From contig CAMVAI010000003.1 of the NCBI GenBank assembly GCA_947165435.1, positions 1 to 64,000 on the forward strand: DNA of 64,000 nucleotides, in the 5' to 3' direction. Source of the stretch: an uncultured Prevotella sp. (lineage in GTDB: Bacteria > Bacteroidota > Bacteroidia > Bacteroidales > Bacteroidaceae). Both the position numbers and the translations under genes were made by a program. How positions within the stretch are numbered: the stretch's first letter is position 1; every line of letters begins with the position of its first letter. The notes beneath the pieces were generated by a model, which did no database searches, was not told the origin of the DNA, and saw nothing but the letters and a program-made list of their open reading frames with translations. Shown piece after piece: positions 19,016-27,709 of this stretch.

Positions 19016-21062
19016 GCCACCCCTCGTCAGCCGTGCTGCTGACCCTCACTTCGTGGCGGTTCATCGATACATGGATGATGCCGCGGGGTGTCGGCACGGA
19101 ACCCTCCATCCATTCGAGGTCGCCCAAGACAGGGCGTACCTCGAATTCTTTGTATCCGGGCTTCGTGGGCTGTACGCCGAGGAAGTATTTGCCTATCAGG
19201 TAGAGCGGCGAGGCCCCCCAGGCATGGCATAGCGACTTGCCGTATGGGCGCCCATACATGGCGAGGTGCTGGCGGCCTGTCTCGGTGGGCACGTATTTCT
19301 CCCAGAACGAGGTGGCTCCTTCGTCGAGCATGCCGCCCCAGTAGGAGCGTATCTCTTGCAACACCTGGTTCTGAAGGCCTGCCATACAGAGGGCCTCCAG
19401 CTCGTAGAAGCGCATATAGGGCGTGGTGATGGGGTCGATGGCTGGGTTGAGCATGACATGCCGCATGATGTCGCGCTGTTCCGTTTCGTCGCTGAGGCCG
19501 TAGAGGATGGCGAACATGTTGGGGAACTTGGTGATTTGGGGGTTCAGCAGCCCGTCCTCCAGGGCGTGGAGGTAGGCGCGGTGTTCCTGGCTCCAGAAGG
19601 TGGCCCTTATTTTGGCGCGGAGGGAGGCGGCCAGGGCGGCGTAGTCGAGGGGGGCGGTTGCGGCAAAACCGCAACCCACAGTGGGGGCGGAAGGGGCAGG
19701 GGGCGTTAGCAGGCGGGCGCAGGCGGCCATGGTTTCGAGGGCCTTCATGAGCAGGATTTGCTCGAAGCATAGCGTGCCGCGCTTGTGCATGGGGAAATCT
19801 ACCCAGTCGATGAAGAGCCAGTCGTCGGGCTGCCCCTCGGCCATGCCGTCGGCATTGGTGCGCTGGAGCACATAGTCCATGAGCGACACCATGCGGGGCC
19901 ACATCTCGCGAATGAAGTCGAGGTCGGCGGTATATTGATAGTAGTCGAGGATGCTGTTGAACCAGTAGAACGTATAGTCCATGATGGTGTTGACATGGGC
20001 CGTCACGGGGTCTTTGCCGCGCAGCTGGCGGATGGTGCGTTTCACACACTCCGTGTCGAAATGCAGGTAGTAGTTCATGAGGTACGACTGGATGGCGTCG
20101 CCCGACCACGTCCAGCGGTCGCGCTTGATGCCGTCCATGAAGAACTCGCGGGTGGTGAGCTCCAGGGTGTAGGCCGAAACCTGCCAGATGCGGTTGAGCA
20201 GCGGGTCGGAGCAACGGAACGTGCCGCTGTGCAGCGGGTCGTAAGGGGCATATTCGTAGTCCATCAGCACGTCGTCGTAGGTGGCCCCCTGCTCCTTTTC
20301 GATATAGACGTAGCGGAACGCCTTGCTGCCCAGCCTGTCGCCATCGCGCATGACGTCGAGCGTCTCGCAGTGGTCGCGGTCGAGGGCTTCCTCACGGCTT
20401 TCGCCGTAATAGATGCGGAGCGTGCCTCGCAGGTTGGTTGCCTTGAGATAGCCGAAGGTCTCGCGCCCGAAGTCGTAGAGGGTGGCGTTTGCTGCGATGG
20501 AATCGCAGCTTAAAGGACGGAACTCGCGGCGGGCCAGGCGGAACTGAGAGGGCGGCGTGTCGGGGCTGTCGAAATGCCACGAGGCGGCCGGCACGTAGAT
20601 GCCCGAGCCGTGGGCCACGCCGTTCTCGTCGATCCAGAGCTTGTCTTCGTAGGTGGCCAGCCAGGTGGAGTCGGTGTGGATGGTGTCGCCGTCGATGTAG
20701 AGGGCGGGCGGCGTGGCCTGGTTCCATACCTTCAGGTTGAGCTTGTGCTCTCCGGCGGGGATGGTGTAGGTGTCGGAAGGAAACTGCAGCTTGCCGTCGA
20801 TGGCGAAATTGTATTGCCCTTCGCAGACAATGGTGATGGTCTCGGGCTGGTCTAATGTGAAGGCCTTTGAGAACTCCACCGTCACGTAGTGCGAGTCTTG
20901 TTTCCAGAAAGGTGGAAACATGGCACCGCGCTCCGTACGCCGGTTGTTGAAGATGTTGCCGAGCCATATCTCAAAGTCGCCCGGATACCATATCCAGGTG
21001 GGGGCCTCACCCCCTTCCCCTCTCCGATGGGCGAGGGGAGTAGTATGTTTAGTAGTGTTCAT
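18936..21062 (-). CDS. GH78-like alpha-L-rhamnosidase
   Basis: WIWYPGDFEIWLGNIFNNRR; FFMDGIKRDRWTWSGDAIQSYLMNYYLHFD; LCHAWGASPLYLIGKYFLGV. Confidence 0.85.
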   Translation of the reverse strand: MNTTKHTTPLAHRRGEGGEAPTWIWYPGDFEIWLGNIFNNRRTERGAMFPPFWKQDSHYVTVEFSKAFTLDQPETITIVCEGQYNFAIDGKLQFPSDTYTIPAGEHKLNLKVWNQATPPALYIDGDTIHTDSTWLATYEDKLWIDENGVAHGSGIYVPAASWHFDSPDTPPSQFRLARREFRPLSCDSIAANATLYDFGRETFGYLKATNLRGTLRIYYGESREEALDRDHCETLDVMRDGDRLGSKAFRYVYIEKEQGATYDDVLMDYEYAPYDPLHSGTFRCSDPLLNRIWQVSAYTLELTTREFFMDGIKRDRWTWSGDAIQSYLMNYYLHFDTECVKRTIRQLRGKDPVTAHVNTIMDYTFYWFNSILDYYQYTADLDFIREMWPRMVSLMDYVLQRTNADGMAEGQPDDWLFIDWVDFPMHKRGTLCFEQILLMKALETMAACARLLTPPAPSAPTVGCGFAATAPLDYAALAASLRAKIRATFWSQEHRAYLHALEDGLLNPQITKFPNMFAILYGLSDETEQRDIMRHVMLNPAIDPITTPYMRFYELEALCMAGLQNQVLQEIRSYWGGMLDEGATSFWEKYVPTETGRQHLAMYGRPYGKSLCHAWGASPLYLIGKYFLGVQPTKPGYKEFEVRPVLGDLEWMEGSVPTPRGIIHVSMNRHEVRVSSTADEGWLILGDRRVRVRPGEDGVSSIACTAGR
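19656..19676. repeat. Family C hairpin GGTTGCGG-caaaa-CCGCAACC inside GH78 gene
   Basis: Perfect 8-bp stem followed by CACAGTGGGGGCGG; translates as PTVGCGFAATAP. Confidence 0.65.
21004..21043. repeat. Family B stem-loop at GH78 N-terminus
   Basis: GCCTCACCCCCTTCCCCTCTCCGATGGGCGAGGGGAGTAG, near-copy of the elements in gltB; encodes TTPLAHRRGEGGEA. Confidence 0.8.
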
Positions 21063-22807
21063 TGTTGATAGCCTGCTGATTGTCTTATTGCTTCGCTCAC
21101 CTGTGGTCCGTTGTTCTCCCACGTGTTGCCGGGTCCGTTGGCATTCTTGAGGAATTTTTCTTCGGGGGTCCAGTTGTCGCGCAGGGTGATGTTGCTGCTT
21201 CCCTCGTCGGTGTAGAGATAGAACCAGTGGTTGGGGTCGTGGACGTAGGACGGCTTGGCGATGTCGCGCACCACATTCTCGGAGATAACGGTGCCCGGCT
21301 GGTTGCCGAGGGTATAGATGCCGGCACAGTCGTACATGTGCTGGGCGTAGTTGTAGATGAGGTTCGCGTGTACCTTATTATCCTTCATGCACACCAGGTC
21401 GCGGTTCCATCCCCATCCGAGCGAGATGCCGGTATAGGAGACATCGTGGATGGTGTTGTGCTCGATATTGATGCCGCTGACGTATCCCGCACAGATGGCC
21501 ACACAGCCCCAGTCTTCGTTGGTGACATTGTAGAAATGGCAGTTGGCGACTTCCTGCTGGGTACAAACCTCACGGAAGTCGGTGGGCTGGTAGGGCAGGT
21601 GGGTCTCCAGCCCCTCGGGCGAGAACGAGCCGCAGACGTAGCCGTTCATGGCAATGTCGGTGAAGGTGCAGCGCGTCGTCGTACCGCCCTTGCAGCCCAC
21701 GACATAGTCCAGTCCTGAACCGCCTAAGTGCTCGAAGCGACAACTCTCAAAATGGCAGCCTTCCGTCCACCGCAGCTCCACGGCAGCATCGGCGCGGCCG
21801 AGCCATCCCTGATTGTCGAGCTTGTGGTTGTTGGGACGGTCTATCTGTGGGCGCAGCTTGTAGGCCTCCGTCAGGAACATGCCTGCCTGCAGGGGCACGT
21901 GGCCTTGCTCCGACGGGCGCATCCAGGTGGTGTGGTGGAAGGCGACGCCCTTGATGGTGATGTTCCTTACAGGCCGCTCGGGTGTACCGATGAATTCCAC
22001 CAATGTGGGCAGCACAGGAACGATAGCCTCGCGAATGGTCTCACCCTTGAGTGGCATGTAATAGACCTTATGCTCGCGGATGTCGTGATACCACTCGCCC
22101 GGCTGGTCCAATAGTTCCAGGGCATTGGTAAGATAGAAGGGCGAGGGGTGCTTGGTGTCAGGCGTCATGGGTGAGGGCCACGGGTGTTCGAACTGTAGCT
22201 TGGCCTCCGGGTTGTGGAAACGCACGGCAACAGAATCGCCCTGCACCGTCATGCTCTTGATGCGCAGGTTGGTGGAGCACCACATCTCGTGCAACACCAG
22301 TTCGGCATATTCGCCTCCGCCCTTGACCCCACCTCGGAGCAGGGGAGTGGCTGCTGCTTTGGGTATCCACAGAATGTGGTTCTTCTTGTCATACGTCATG
22401 ATGCGGTGCATCTGCTCGAAGTCGCTGACGTCGCGAGCCCTGACCGCCTTCTCGCCATTGATGTACAGCTGACGGAAGTCCACGGGTCTGCCGTTGAAGT
22501 CGGGCACACTGGCCACCAGCCATTTGCCTTGCCGTTTCCAGCCTGTGATGGGCATGCCGCCAGTGATGACGGCACCGTCGCCCTCGATGCGGAGTCCACT
22601 GTCCTCAGGGCGCAACCGCAAGGGGTCGTACAGATAATAGGTGCCTGCACTCAGATGCAGTGTTACGTCGTTGGCCTTGCCCAGACGGCGCATCTCGCGA
22701 GCCTTTCGCACAGCATCTTGTAATGATGAATCAGGGGTAATGCTTATATCGGCAGCCATAGCTTGCAGGCTGCTCATGAGGGTAAATATCAATAGAATAC
22801 TTTTCAT
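21059..22807 (-). CDS. Right-handed parallel beta-helix protein (GH141-like)
   Basis: Signal peptide; parallel beta-helix repeats; NEDWGCVAICAGYVSGINIEHNTIHDVSYTGISLGWGW; ATGA overlap with GH78 start. Confidence 0.65.
   Translation of the reverse strand: MKSILLIFTLMSSLQAMAADISITPDSSLQDAVRKAREMRRLGKANDVTLHLSAGTYYLYDPLRLRPEDSGLRIEGDGAVITGGMPITGWKRQGKWLVASVPDFNGRPVDFRQLYINGEKAVRARDVSDFEQMHRIMTYDKKNHILWIPKAAATPLLRGGVKGGGEYAELVLHEMWCSTNLRIKSMTVQGDSVAVRFHNPEAKLQFEHPWPSPMTPDTKHPSPFYLTNALELLDQPGEWYHDIREHKVYYMPLKGETIREAIVPVLPTLVEFIGTPERPVRNITIKGVAFHHTTWMRPSEQGHVPLQAGMFLTEAYKLRPQIDRPNNHKLDNQGWLGRADAAVELRWTEGCHFESCRFEHLGGSGLDYVVGCKGGTTTRCTFTDIAMNGYVCGSFSPEGLETHLPYQPTDFREVCTQQEVANCHFYNVTNEDWGCVAICAGYVSGINIEHNTIHDVSYTGISLGWGWNRDLVCMKDNKVHANLIYNYAQHMYDCAGIYTLGNQPGTVISENVVRDIAKPSYVHDPNHWFYLYTDEGSSNITLRDNWTPEEKFLKNANGPGNTWENNGPQVSEAIRQSAGYQQ
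22312..22351. repeat. Divergent GC-rich insertion in beta-helix gene
   Basis: GCCTCCGCCCTTGACCCCACCTCGGAGCAGGGGAGTGGC; encodes ATPLLRGGVKGGGE. Confidence 0.5.
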
Positions 22808-22895
22808 ATATCATAAAGACGATTAGCGCAAGGAAATGTCATCGTTGAACGAATAAGTGTTAACAACTAAATAAACTAACTAAAATATGTTAATA

Positions 22896-22937
22896 ACTAA
22901 ACGTTTTAGTTGTAAATAACGAAAAGTTTTAGTTACT
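22896..22937 (+). promoter_or_regulatory. Putative BlaI-type operator
   Basis: AACTAAACGTTTTAGTT near-palindrome and half-site AAGTTTTAGTTAC overlapping a -7-like TTACTTTGC. Confidence 0.5.
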
Positions 22938-22994
22938 TTGCACTCAGATATTGATAACGACGCATATTTGACTACACGCTTAAAACCAGAAACA

Positions 22995-23351
22995 ATGAAA
23001 AAGCTGACGAATAAAGAAAAGGAGATCATGGATCTGTACTGGCAGCACGGACCGATGTTTGTGCGCGAGCTACAGGAGCAGTATGCCGAACCCCGCCCGC
23101 ACTTCAACACCCTCTCGACGATGGTACGCATCCTGGAGCGGAACGGCTTCTTGGGGCACCGGCAGTTTGGCAACAGCTTCCAATACTATCCGTTGGTGAC
23201 GGAGAAAGAGTACGGACGCTCATCGATAGCCGGCGTCATCAAGAACTATTTCAACGACTCCTATCTCTCGGCCGTCTCTTCGTTTGTCAAAGAAGAGAAA
23301 ATCAGTGTGGAAGAACTGAAAGAACTGATAAAGGAAATAGAAAATGCTTGA
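22995..23351 (+). CDS. BlaI/MecI/CopY-family repressor
   Basis: MKKLTNKEKEIMDLYWQHGPMFVRELQEQYAEPRPHFNTLSTMVRILERNGFLGHR. Confidence 0.9.
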   Translation: MKKLTNKEKEIMDLYWQHGPMFVRELQEQYAEPRPHFNTLSTMVRILERNGFLGHRQFGNSFQYYPLVTEKEYGRSSIAGVIKNYFNDSYLSAVSSFVKEEKISVEELKELIKEIENA

Positions 23352-25095
23352 CTTTCTGACCTACGATGCCAAGGTGGCTGTGCTGATACTGGCGTTTTAT
23401 ATCTGCTATCGCCTGCTGCTCGCCAAGGAGACGTTCCACCGTGTGAACCGTGTGGTGCTGCTCGCCACTGCCGTACTGTCGTTCCTGTTGCCGCTGTGCG
23501 TCATCACGATACACGAGACGGTGGTGGCCCCTCGCCCAGAGATTACTATCGGTGAGGTAGGGGTGGCCCTCGTCGAAGAGGTGCAGGAGCCTTGGTGGCA
23601 CTATGCGCTGCCCACCTTATTTATAATAGGTGTGGTGGCCACGCTTGGCCATACCCTCGCATCGCTGGTCAGAGTCATTCGTTTGATACGACAGAGCGAA
23701 CAGCATCCCGAGGACGATGGCACTATTGTCTGCGTGACAGACCGGCCCGTGTCGCCCTTCAGCTGGATGCACTATATCGTGATGAACCGCGAGGACTATG
23801 AGGCCCATGATGCCGCCATCCTCGCCCACGAACGGGGACACATCAGGCTCAGACACAGTTGGGACCTGCTCCTCGTTGATACCCTCACCGCCCTCCAGTG
23901 GTTCAACCCCGCCATGTGGATGCTGCGCCAGGACCTGCGCGCCATCCACGAATACGAGGCCGACGGTGCAGTACTCTCACAGGGGTTTAATGCGCGTCAA
24001 TATCAATACCTGTTAATCACGAAAGCCGCGAGCATTGGCGGGTACTCCATTGCGAACGGTATCTCCCACAGTACCCTCAAAAACCGTATTCGTATGATGA
24101 TACATAAAGAAACCAAGCGCAGCCATCTTGTGAAGCTGCTCGCCCTGCTGCCTATCGTAGGCACCGCCCTCGCCCTGAACGCCCGCACCGTGACCGATGT
24201 GGTGTATGACGAGCCGCAGAAGAAGCAAATCATTAAGAAAGGAAAGACGAATGCCAAGTTCAGCGCCAACGGCGTGAATGAGGTTGTAGTGATAGCGCAG
24301 GAAGTTCCTGCTGCACAGCAGGAAGCCGCAACCTTCAAGATGCGTGGCGTGGTGAAAGACCAGGATGGCGAGCCCATCGTGGGTGCCGTTATTACGGTGC
24401 CTGGCTCTGTTAAAGGTACCGTCACCGACATGAATGGTGAGTTCTCGATGGATGTGAAGCAAGGAAGTGCCGTTGTTGCTGCCTACGTGGGCTATGCCAG
24501 CGAGTCTATCGTGGCCAGTGCCCCACAGCAGAAGTATGTTTTTACCCTGCACAAGGATGGTAGCGGCACCACAGGGAAACCGTTCGACGTGGTAGAGCAG
24601 ATGCCCCAGTTCCCCGGCGGACCGGCAGAAATGATGGCATTCCTGGCTAAGAACATCCGTTATCCCGTGGCGGCAGAAAAGGCCGGTGTGCAGGGGCGTG
24701 TCATCGTCACCTTTGTCGTAGAGAAGGACGGCAGCATCGCGGAGGCTCGCATCGTGAAGTCGGTATCGCCCGAGCTGGATGCCGAAGCCCTACGCGTGAT
24801 AAATGCCATGCCCAACTGGTTGCCGGGCAGGCAGAACGGTGAGGCCGTGCGTGTGAAATATACCGTACCCGTCACCTTCCGTCTGCAGGGTGGCACCAAG
24901 CCCGCCACAGCGTCTGTCAAGATAGGTCCGGAGCACAAAGGCAAGCCTGTAGAGGTGGTAATAGACGACAAGGTGGTGGATGCCAGTGTAATCAATGGCA
25001 TCAATCCTGCCGACATCGAGAGCATGCAGGTCGAGAAGGCCAAGGACGGACAGCCGAAGGACCGCATCATTATCAAGATGAAGCAAAAGGAATAG
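23344..25095 (+). CDS. M56 (BlaR1-like) peptidase with carboxypeptidase-regulatory-like and TonB C-terminal domains
   Basis: ILAHERGHIRLRHSWDLL; MRGVVKDQDGEPIVGAVITVPGSVKGTVTDMNGEF; MMAFLAKNIRYPVAAEKAGVQGRVIVTFVVEKDGSI. Confidence 0.88.
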   Translation: MLDFLTYDAKVAVLILAFYICYRLLLAKETFHRVNRVVLLATAVLSFLLPLCVITIHETVVAPRPEITIGEVGVALVEEVQEPWWHYALPTLFIIGVVATLGHTLASLVRVIRLIRQSEQHPEDDGTIVCVTDRPVSPFSWMHYIVMNREDYEAHDAAILAHERGHIRLRHSWDLLLVDTLTALQWFNPAMWMLRQDLRAIHEYEADGAVLSQGFNARQYQYLLITKAASIGGYSIANGISHSTLKNRIRMMIHKETKRSHLVKLLALLPIVGTALALNARTVTDVVYDEPQKKQIIKKGKTNAKFSANGVNEVVVIAQEVPAAQQEAATFKMRGVVKDQDGEPIVGAVITVPGSVKGTVTDMNGEFSMDVKQGSAVVAAYVGYASESIVASAPQQKYVFTLHKDGSGTTGKPFDVVEQMPQFPGGPAEMMAFLAKNIRYPVAAEKAGVQGRVIVTFVVEKDGSIAEARIVKSVSPELDAEALRVINAMPNWLPGRQNGEAVRVKYTVPVTFRLQGGTKPATASVKIGPEHKGKPVEVVIDDKVVDASVINGINPADIESMQVEKAKDGQPKDRIIIKMKQKE

Positions 25096-25119
25096 AACGC
25101 ACACACTCTCTCGTTAATC

Positions 25120-26295
25120 ATGAACAAGATAACAACTATGTTCATCCTCGCCCTCTTTGCGGTTTCCGCCGCAAGGGGCGAGGCTCTTGACTCGCTGGCT
25201 CTGCTGGTGCAGCGGGGTGACAGCATGATGCAGCGGTACAATACCTATGAGGCGTTGAAATACTATCAGCAGGCCTACAATCAGGCACAGGCACAAGGCA
25301 TCACCCGCTTCTCGATGGATGCGGATTTCAGCATGTCGAAGCCTTACGTGCCAGCAGACCGTGTTCCCCGTCAGATTCGGCTGAAGTTGGCCGATTGTCA
25401 GTATAAGCGTGCCAACTACCGGGAGACCACGGAACTGCTGAAGAACATGCCCGAGGACAGCTTGACGCACGATGCCTTCCGACAGTTGGCCAACAGCTAC
25501 AGGCAGCAGGGCGACACGGACTCCTACATGTATTGGGCTGCCCGGCTTTTGGAGCATTACCCGATGGACGGCGAAGTGGTGGCCGGTCTCACGCTGGCAT
25601 ACGCCAGGAGCAATCAGCCGCAGAAGGGCATCGTCTGTGCATTGAAATACACATTGAAGGACTCAACCAATATCCTCGTCAACCGCGCCGAGGCTGAAGC
25701 CTGGCTGCTGAACGGCGACTATACGGCGGCAGCAGAAATGTATGAGCGGTTGTTACAGCAGGGCGACTCCGTTTTCAGCACCCTCTATTCCGCAGGTATG
25801 TGCTATAGCAAGATAGACTCGCTGGAGCAGGCCTACCAGTGTCTGAAGACAGCCTTCTTCACCAGCGGTATGCAACATGCCAACTGTGCCTGGCGCCTCG
25901 GCGTGGTCAGTATCGATACCAAGCGCTTCGGCGAAGGACTGGAGTATCTCCGCATGGCTCAGGAGCTGATGAAGCCCGACACCGTTGCCATGCGCGCCAT
26001 CACGCTGTCGCAAGGCGAGGGCTACTACCTGACCGAACACTACGCAGAGGCCGTAGCGTCATGGAAAGAGCATTTGGCATATAACCCTTCCTCTATTGCC
26101 ACCTATTATAATATAGCCAGTGCCTACTATTACTTCTTGCCAGACGGTGAGGAGGCTAAGAAATACTTTGAGAAGTTCCTCGCCCTGGCTCGCAGGGAAG
26201 AAAAGCCTACGCCGCAACTGGCGGAGATGATAGAAAAGGCCGAAACACTGCTGCGTACCACCCACTTCGCGAAGCCCAGGACAAAGAAACGATAG
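25120..26295 (+). CDS. Tetratricopeptide repeat secreted protein
   Basis: TPR-type helices: YEALKYYQQAYNQAQ, NYRETTELLKNM, DYTAAAEMYERLLQQGD. Confidence 0.75.
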   Translation: MNKITTMFILALFAVSAARGEALDSLALLVQRGDSMMQRYNTYEALKYYQQAYNQAQAQGITRFSMDADFSMSKPYVPADRVPRQIRLKLADCQYKRANYRETTELLKNMPEDSLTHDAFRQLANSYRQQGDTDSYMYWAARLLEHYPMDGEVVAGLTLAYARSNQPQKGIVCALKYTLKDSTNILVNRAEAEAWLLNGDYTAAAEMYERLLQQGDSVFSTLYSAGMCYSKIDSLEQAYQCLKTAFFTSGMQHANCAWRLGVVSIDTKRFGEGLEYLRMAQELMKPDTVAMRAITLSQGEGYYLTEHYAEAVASWKEHLAYNPSSIATYYNIASAYYYFLPDGEEAKKYFEKFLALARREEKPTPQLAEMIEKAETLLRTTHFAKPRTKKR

Positions 26296-26411
26296 CCAAC
26301 AGGTAAAGCGTAGCTTATTTTCCGTCTTTCTATGCTCCCGGCATTAAACCTTTGTTAGTGGTATTCGTCAAAAGGGAATATCACTAACATTTTTAATGCA
26401 TTAAGAAAACA

Positions 26412-27596
26412 ATGAGAGACTTTAATTACTATGCGCCGACAGAAGTGGTGTTCGGCAAGGAGTCAGAAGAGCAGGTTGCCCAACTGGTGAAGAAATACGG
26501 TGGCACGAAGGTGCTGGTACACTATGGCGGCAAGAGTGCGCAGCGCTCGGGCTTGTTAGACAAGATTTGCGGTCTGCTGAAGGACGGCGGTGTGAGCTAC
26601 GTCACGCTGGGCGGTGTGGTGCCCAACCCCCGGCTGTCGCTGGTGCATGAGGGCATTCGCCTGTGCCAGCAGGAGGGTGTCGATTTCATTCTGGCCATCG
26701 GTGGCGGCAGTGTCATCGACAGCAGCAAGGCTATCGCCATGGGCGTCGCCGTGCCCGACGTGGAGGTGTGGGACTACTACATCGGCAAGGCTCAGCTGAC
26801 GAAGGCACTGCCCGTAGCCTCTGTGCTCACCATCCCCGCTGCAGGCAGCGAGACGAGTGCCAACACGGTGATTACCAACGAGGACGGCGACATCAAGCTG
26901 GGCTTTGGCGGTCCGGCCCTGCGCCCCAAGTTTGCCATCATGAACCCAGAGCGTACCTTCACGTTGCCGCCCTACCAGACGGCCGCCGGTGTGACGGACA
27001 TGATGATGCACATCTTCGAGCGCTACTTCACCAAGGACGACGACATGGAGCTGACCACCGCACTGGCCGAGGCTACGCTGCGCACCGTCAAGAATGCCGT
27101 CTTCGACGTGCTGAAGAACCCTGAAGACTACCGCCAGCGTGCGCAGATCATGTGGAGCGGTTCGGTGGCCCACTGGGGTCTGTTGGGTATGGGTGTGCAG
27201 GAAGACTGGGCTACGCACCAGATAGAACACGAGCTGAGTGCCATGTTCGACGTGACGCACGGTGCCGGTCTGGCTGCCGTATGGCCGTCGTGGGCCCGCT
27301 ATTGCATGCACGAGAACCTGAGCCGCTTTGTGCGCTTCGCCGTCAACGTGATGGACGTGCCCAACGACTTCAGCAACCCCGAGGCTACGGCCCTGAAGGG
27401 CATCGAGGCCATGGAGTGCTTCTATCGTGCCATCGGCATGCCGACGAACATCCACGAGCTGATAGGCCGCGAGGTGACTGACGACGAGATCAAGGAGATG
27501 GCCCGCAAGTGCTGTCAGGACGACCGTCGCGTCATCGGCGGGCTGAAGAAGCTCTACCGTGCCGACATCGAGGCCATCTACTATATGGCGCAATAA
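26412..27596 (+). CDS. Iron-containing (NAD(P)H-dependent butanol-type) alcohol dehydrogenase
   Basis: YYAPTEVVFGKESEEQ; GGGSVIDSSKAIAMG; GLAAVWPSWARY. Confidence 0.9.
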   Translation: MRDFNYYAPTEVVFGKESEEQVAQLVKKYGGTKVLVHYGGKSAQRSGLLDKICGLLKDGGVSYVTLGGVVPNPRLSLVHEGIRLCQQEGVDFILAIGGGSVIDSSKAIAMGVAVPDVEVWDYYIGKAQLTKALPVASVLTIPAAGSETSANTVITNEDGDIKLGFGGPALRPKFAIMNPERTFTLPPYQTAAGVTDMMMHIFERYFTKDDDMELTTALAEATLRTVKNAVFDVLKNPEDYRQRAQIMWSGSVAHWGLLGMGVQEDWATHQIEHELSAMFDVTHGAGLAAVWPSWARYCMHENLSRFVRFAVNVMDVPNDFSNPEATALKGIEAMECFYRAIGMPTNIHELIGREVTDDEIKEMARKCCQDDRRVIGGLKKLYRADIEAIYYMAQ

Positions 27597-27613
27597 GTAG
27601 AAAGAGGCATGTT

Positions 27614-27656
27614 ACACGAAGAGAGCCTTCCCGCAGGTGGAAGGCTCTCTTCGTGT
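27614..27656. terminator. Strong hairpin terminator after the alcohol dehydrogenase gene
   Basis: ACACGAAGAGAGCCTTCC / GGAAGGCTCTCTTCGTGT 18-bp perfect stem. Confidence 0.75.
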
Positions 27657-27709
27657 ATCCCTCTTGGGGGGAGGCTCTCTTTGCGCCGTGGAGAGACGCC
27701 CTTCTGGCG

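Noticed and set aside
19027-20214. 395-aa alternate-frame ORF in GH78
   Set aside because: Arg/Pro/His-rich frame-shift translation of the real gene.
26556-27593. 345-aa ORF antisense to alcohol dehydrogenase
   Set aside because: Shadow of a highly biased gene; no family signature.
27661-27680. GGGGGGAGGCT fragment near the alcohol dehydrogenase terminator (similar at 6177-6190)
   Set aside because: Could be decayed RE tails, but too short to claim.
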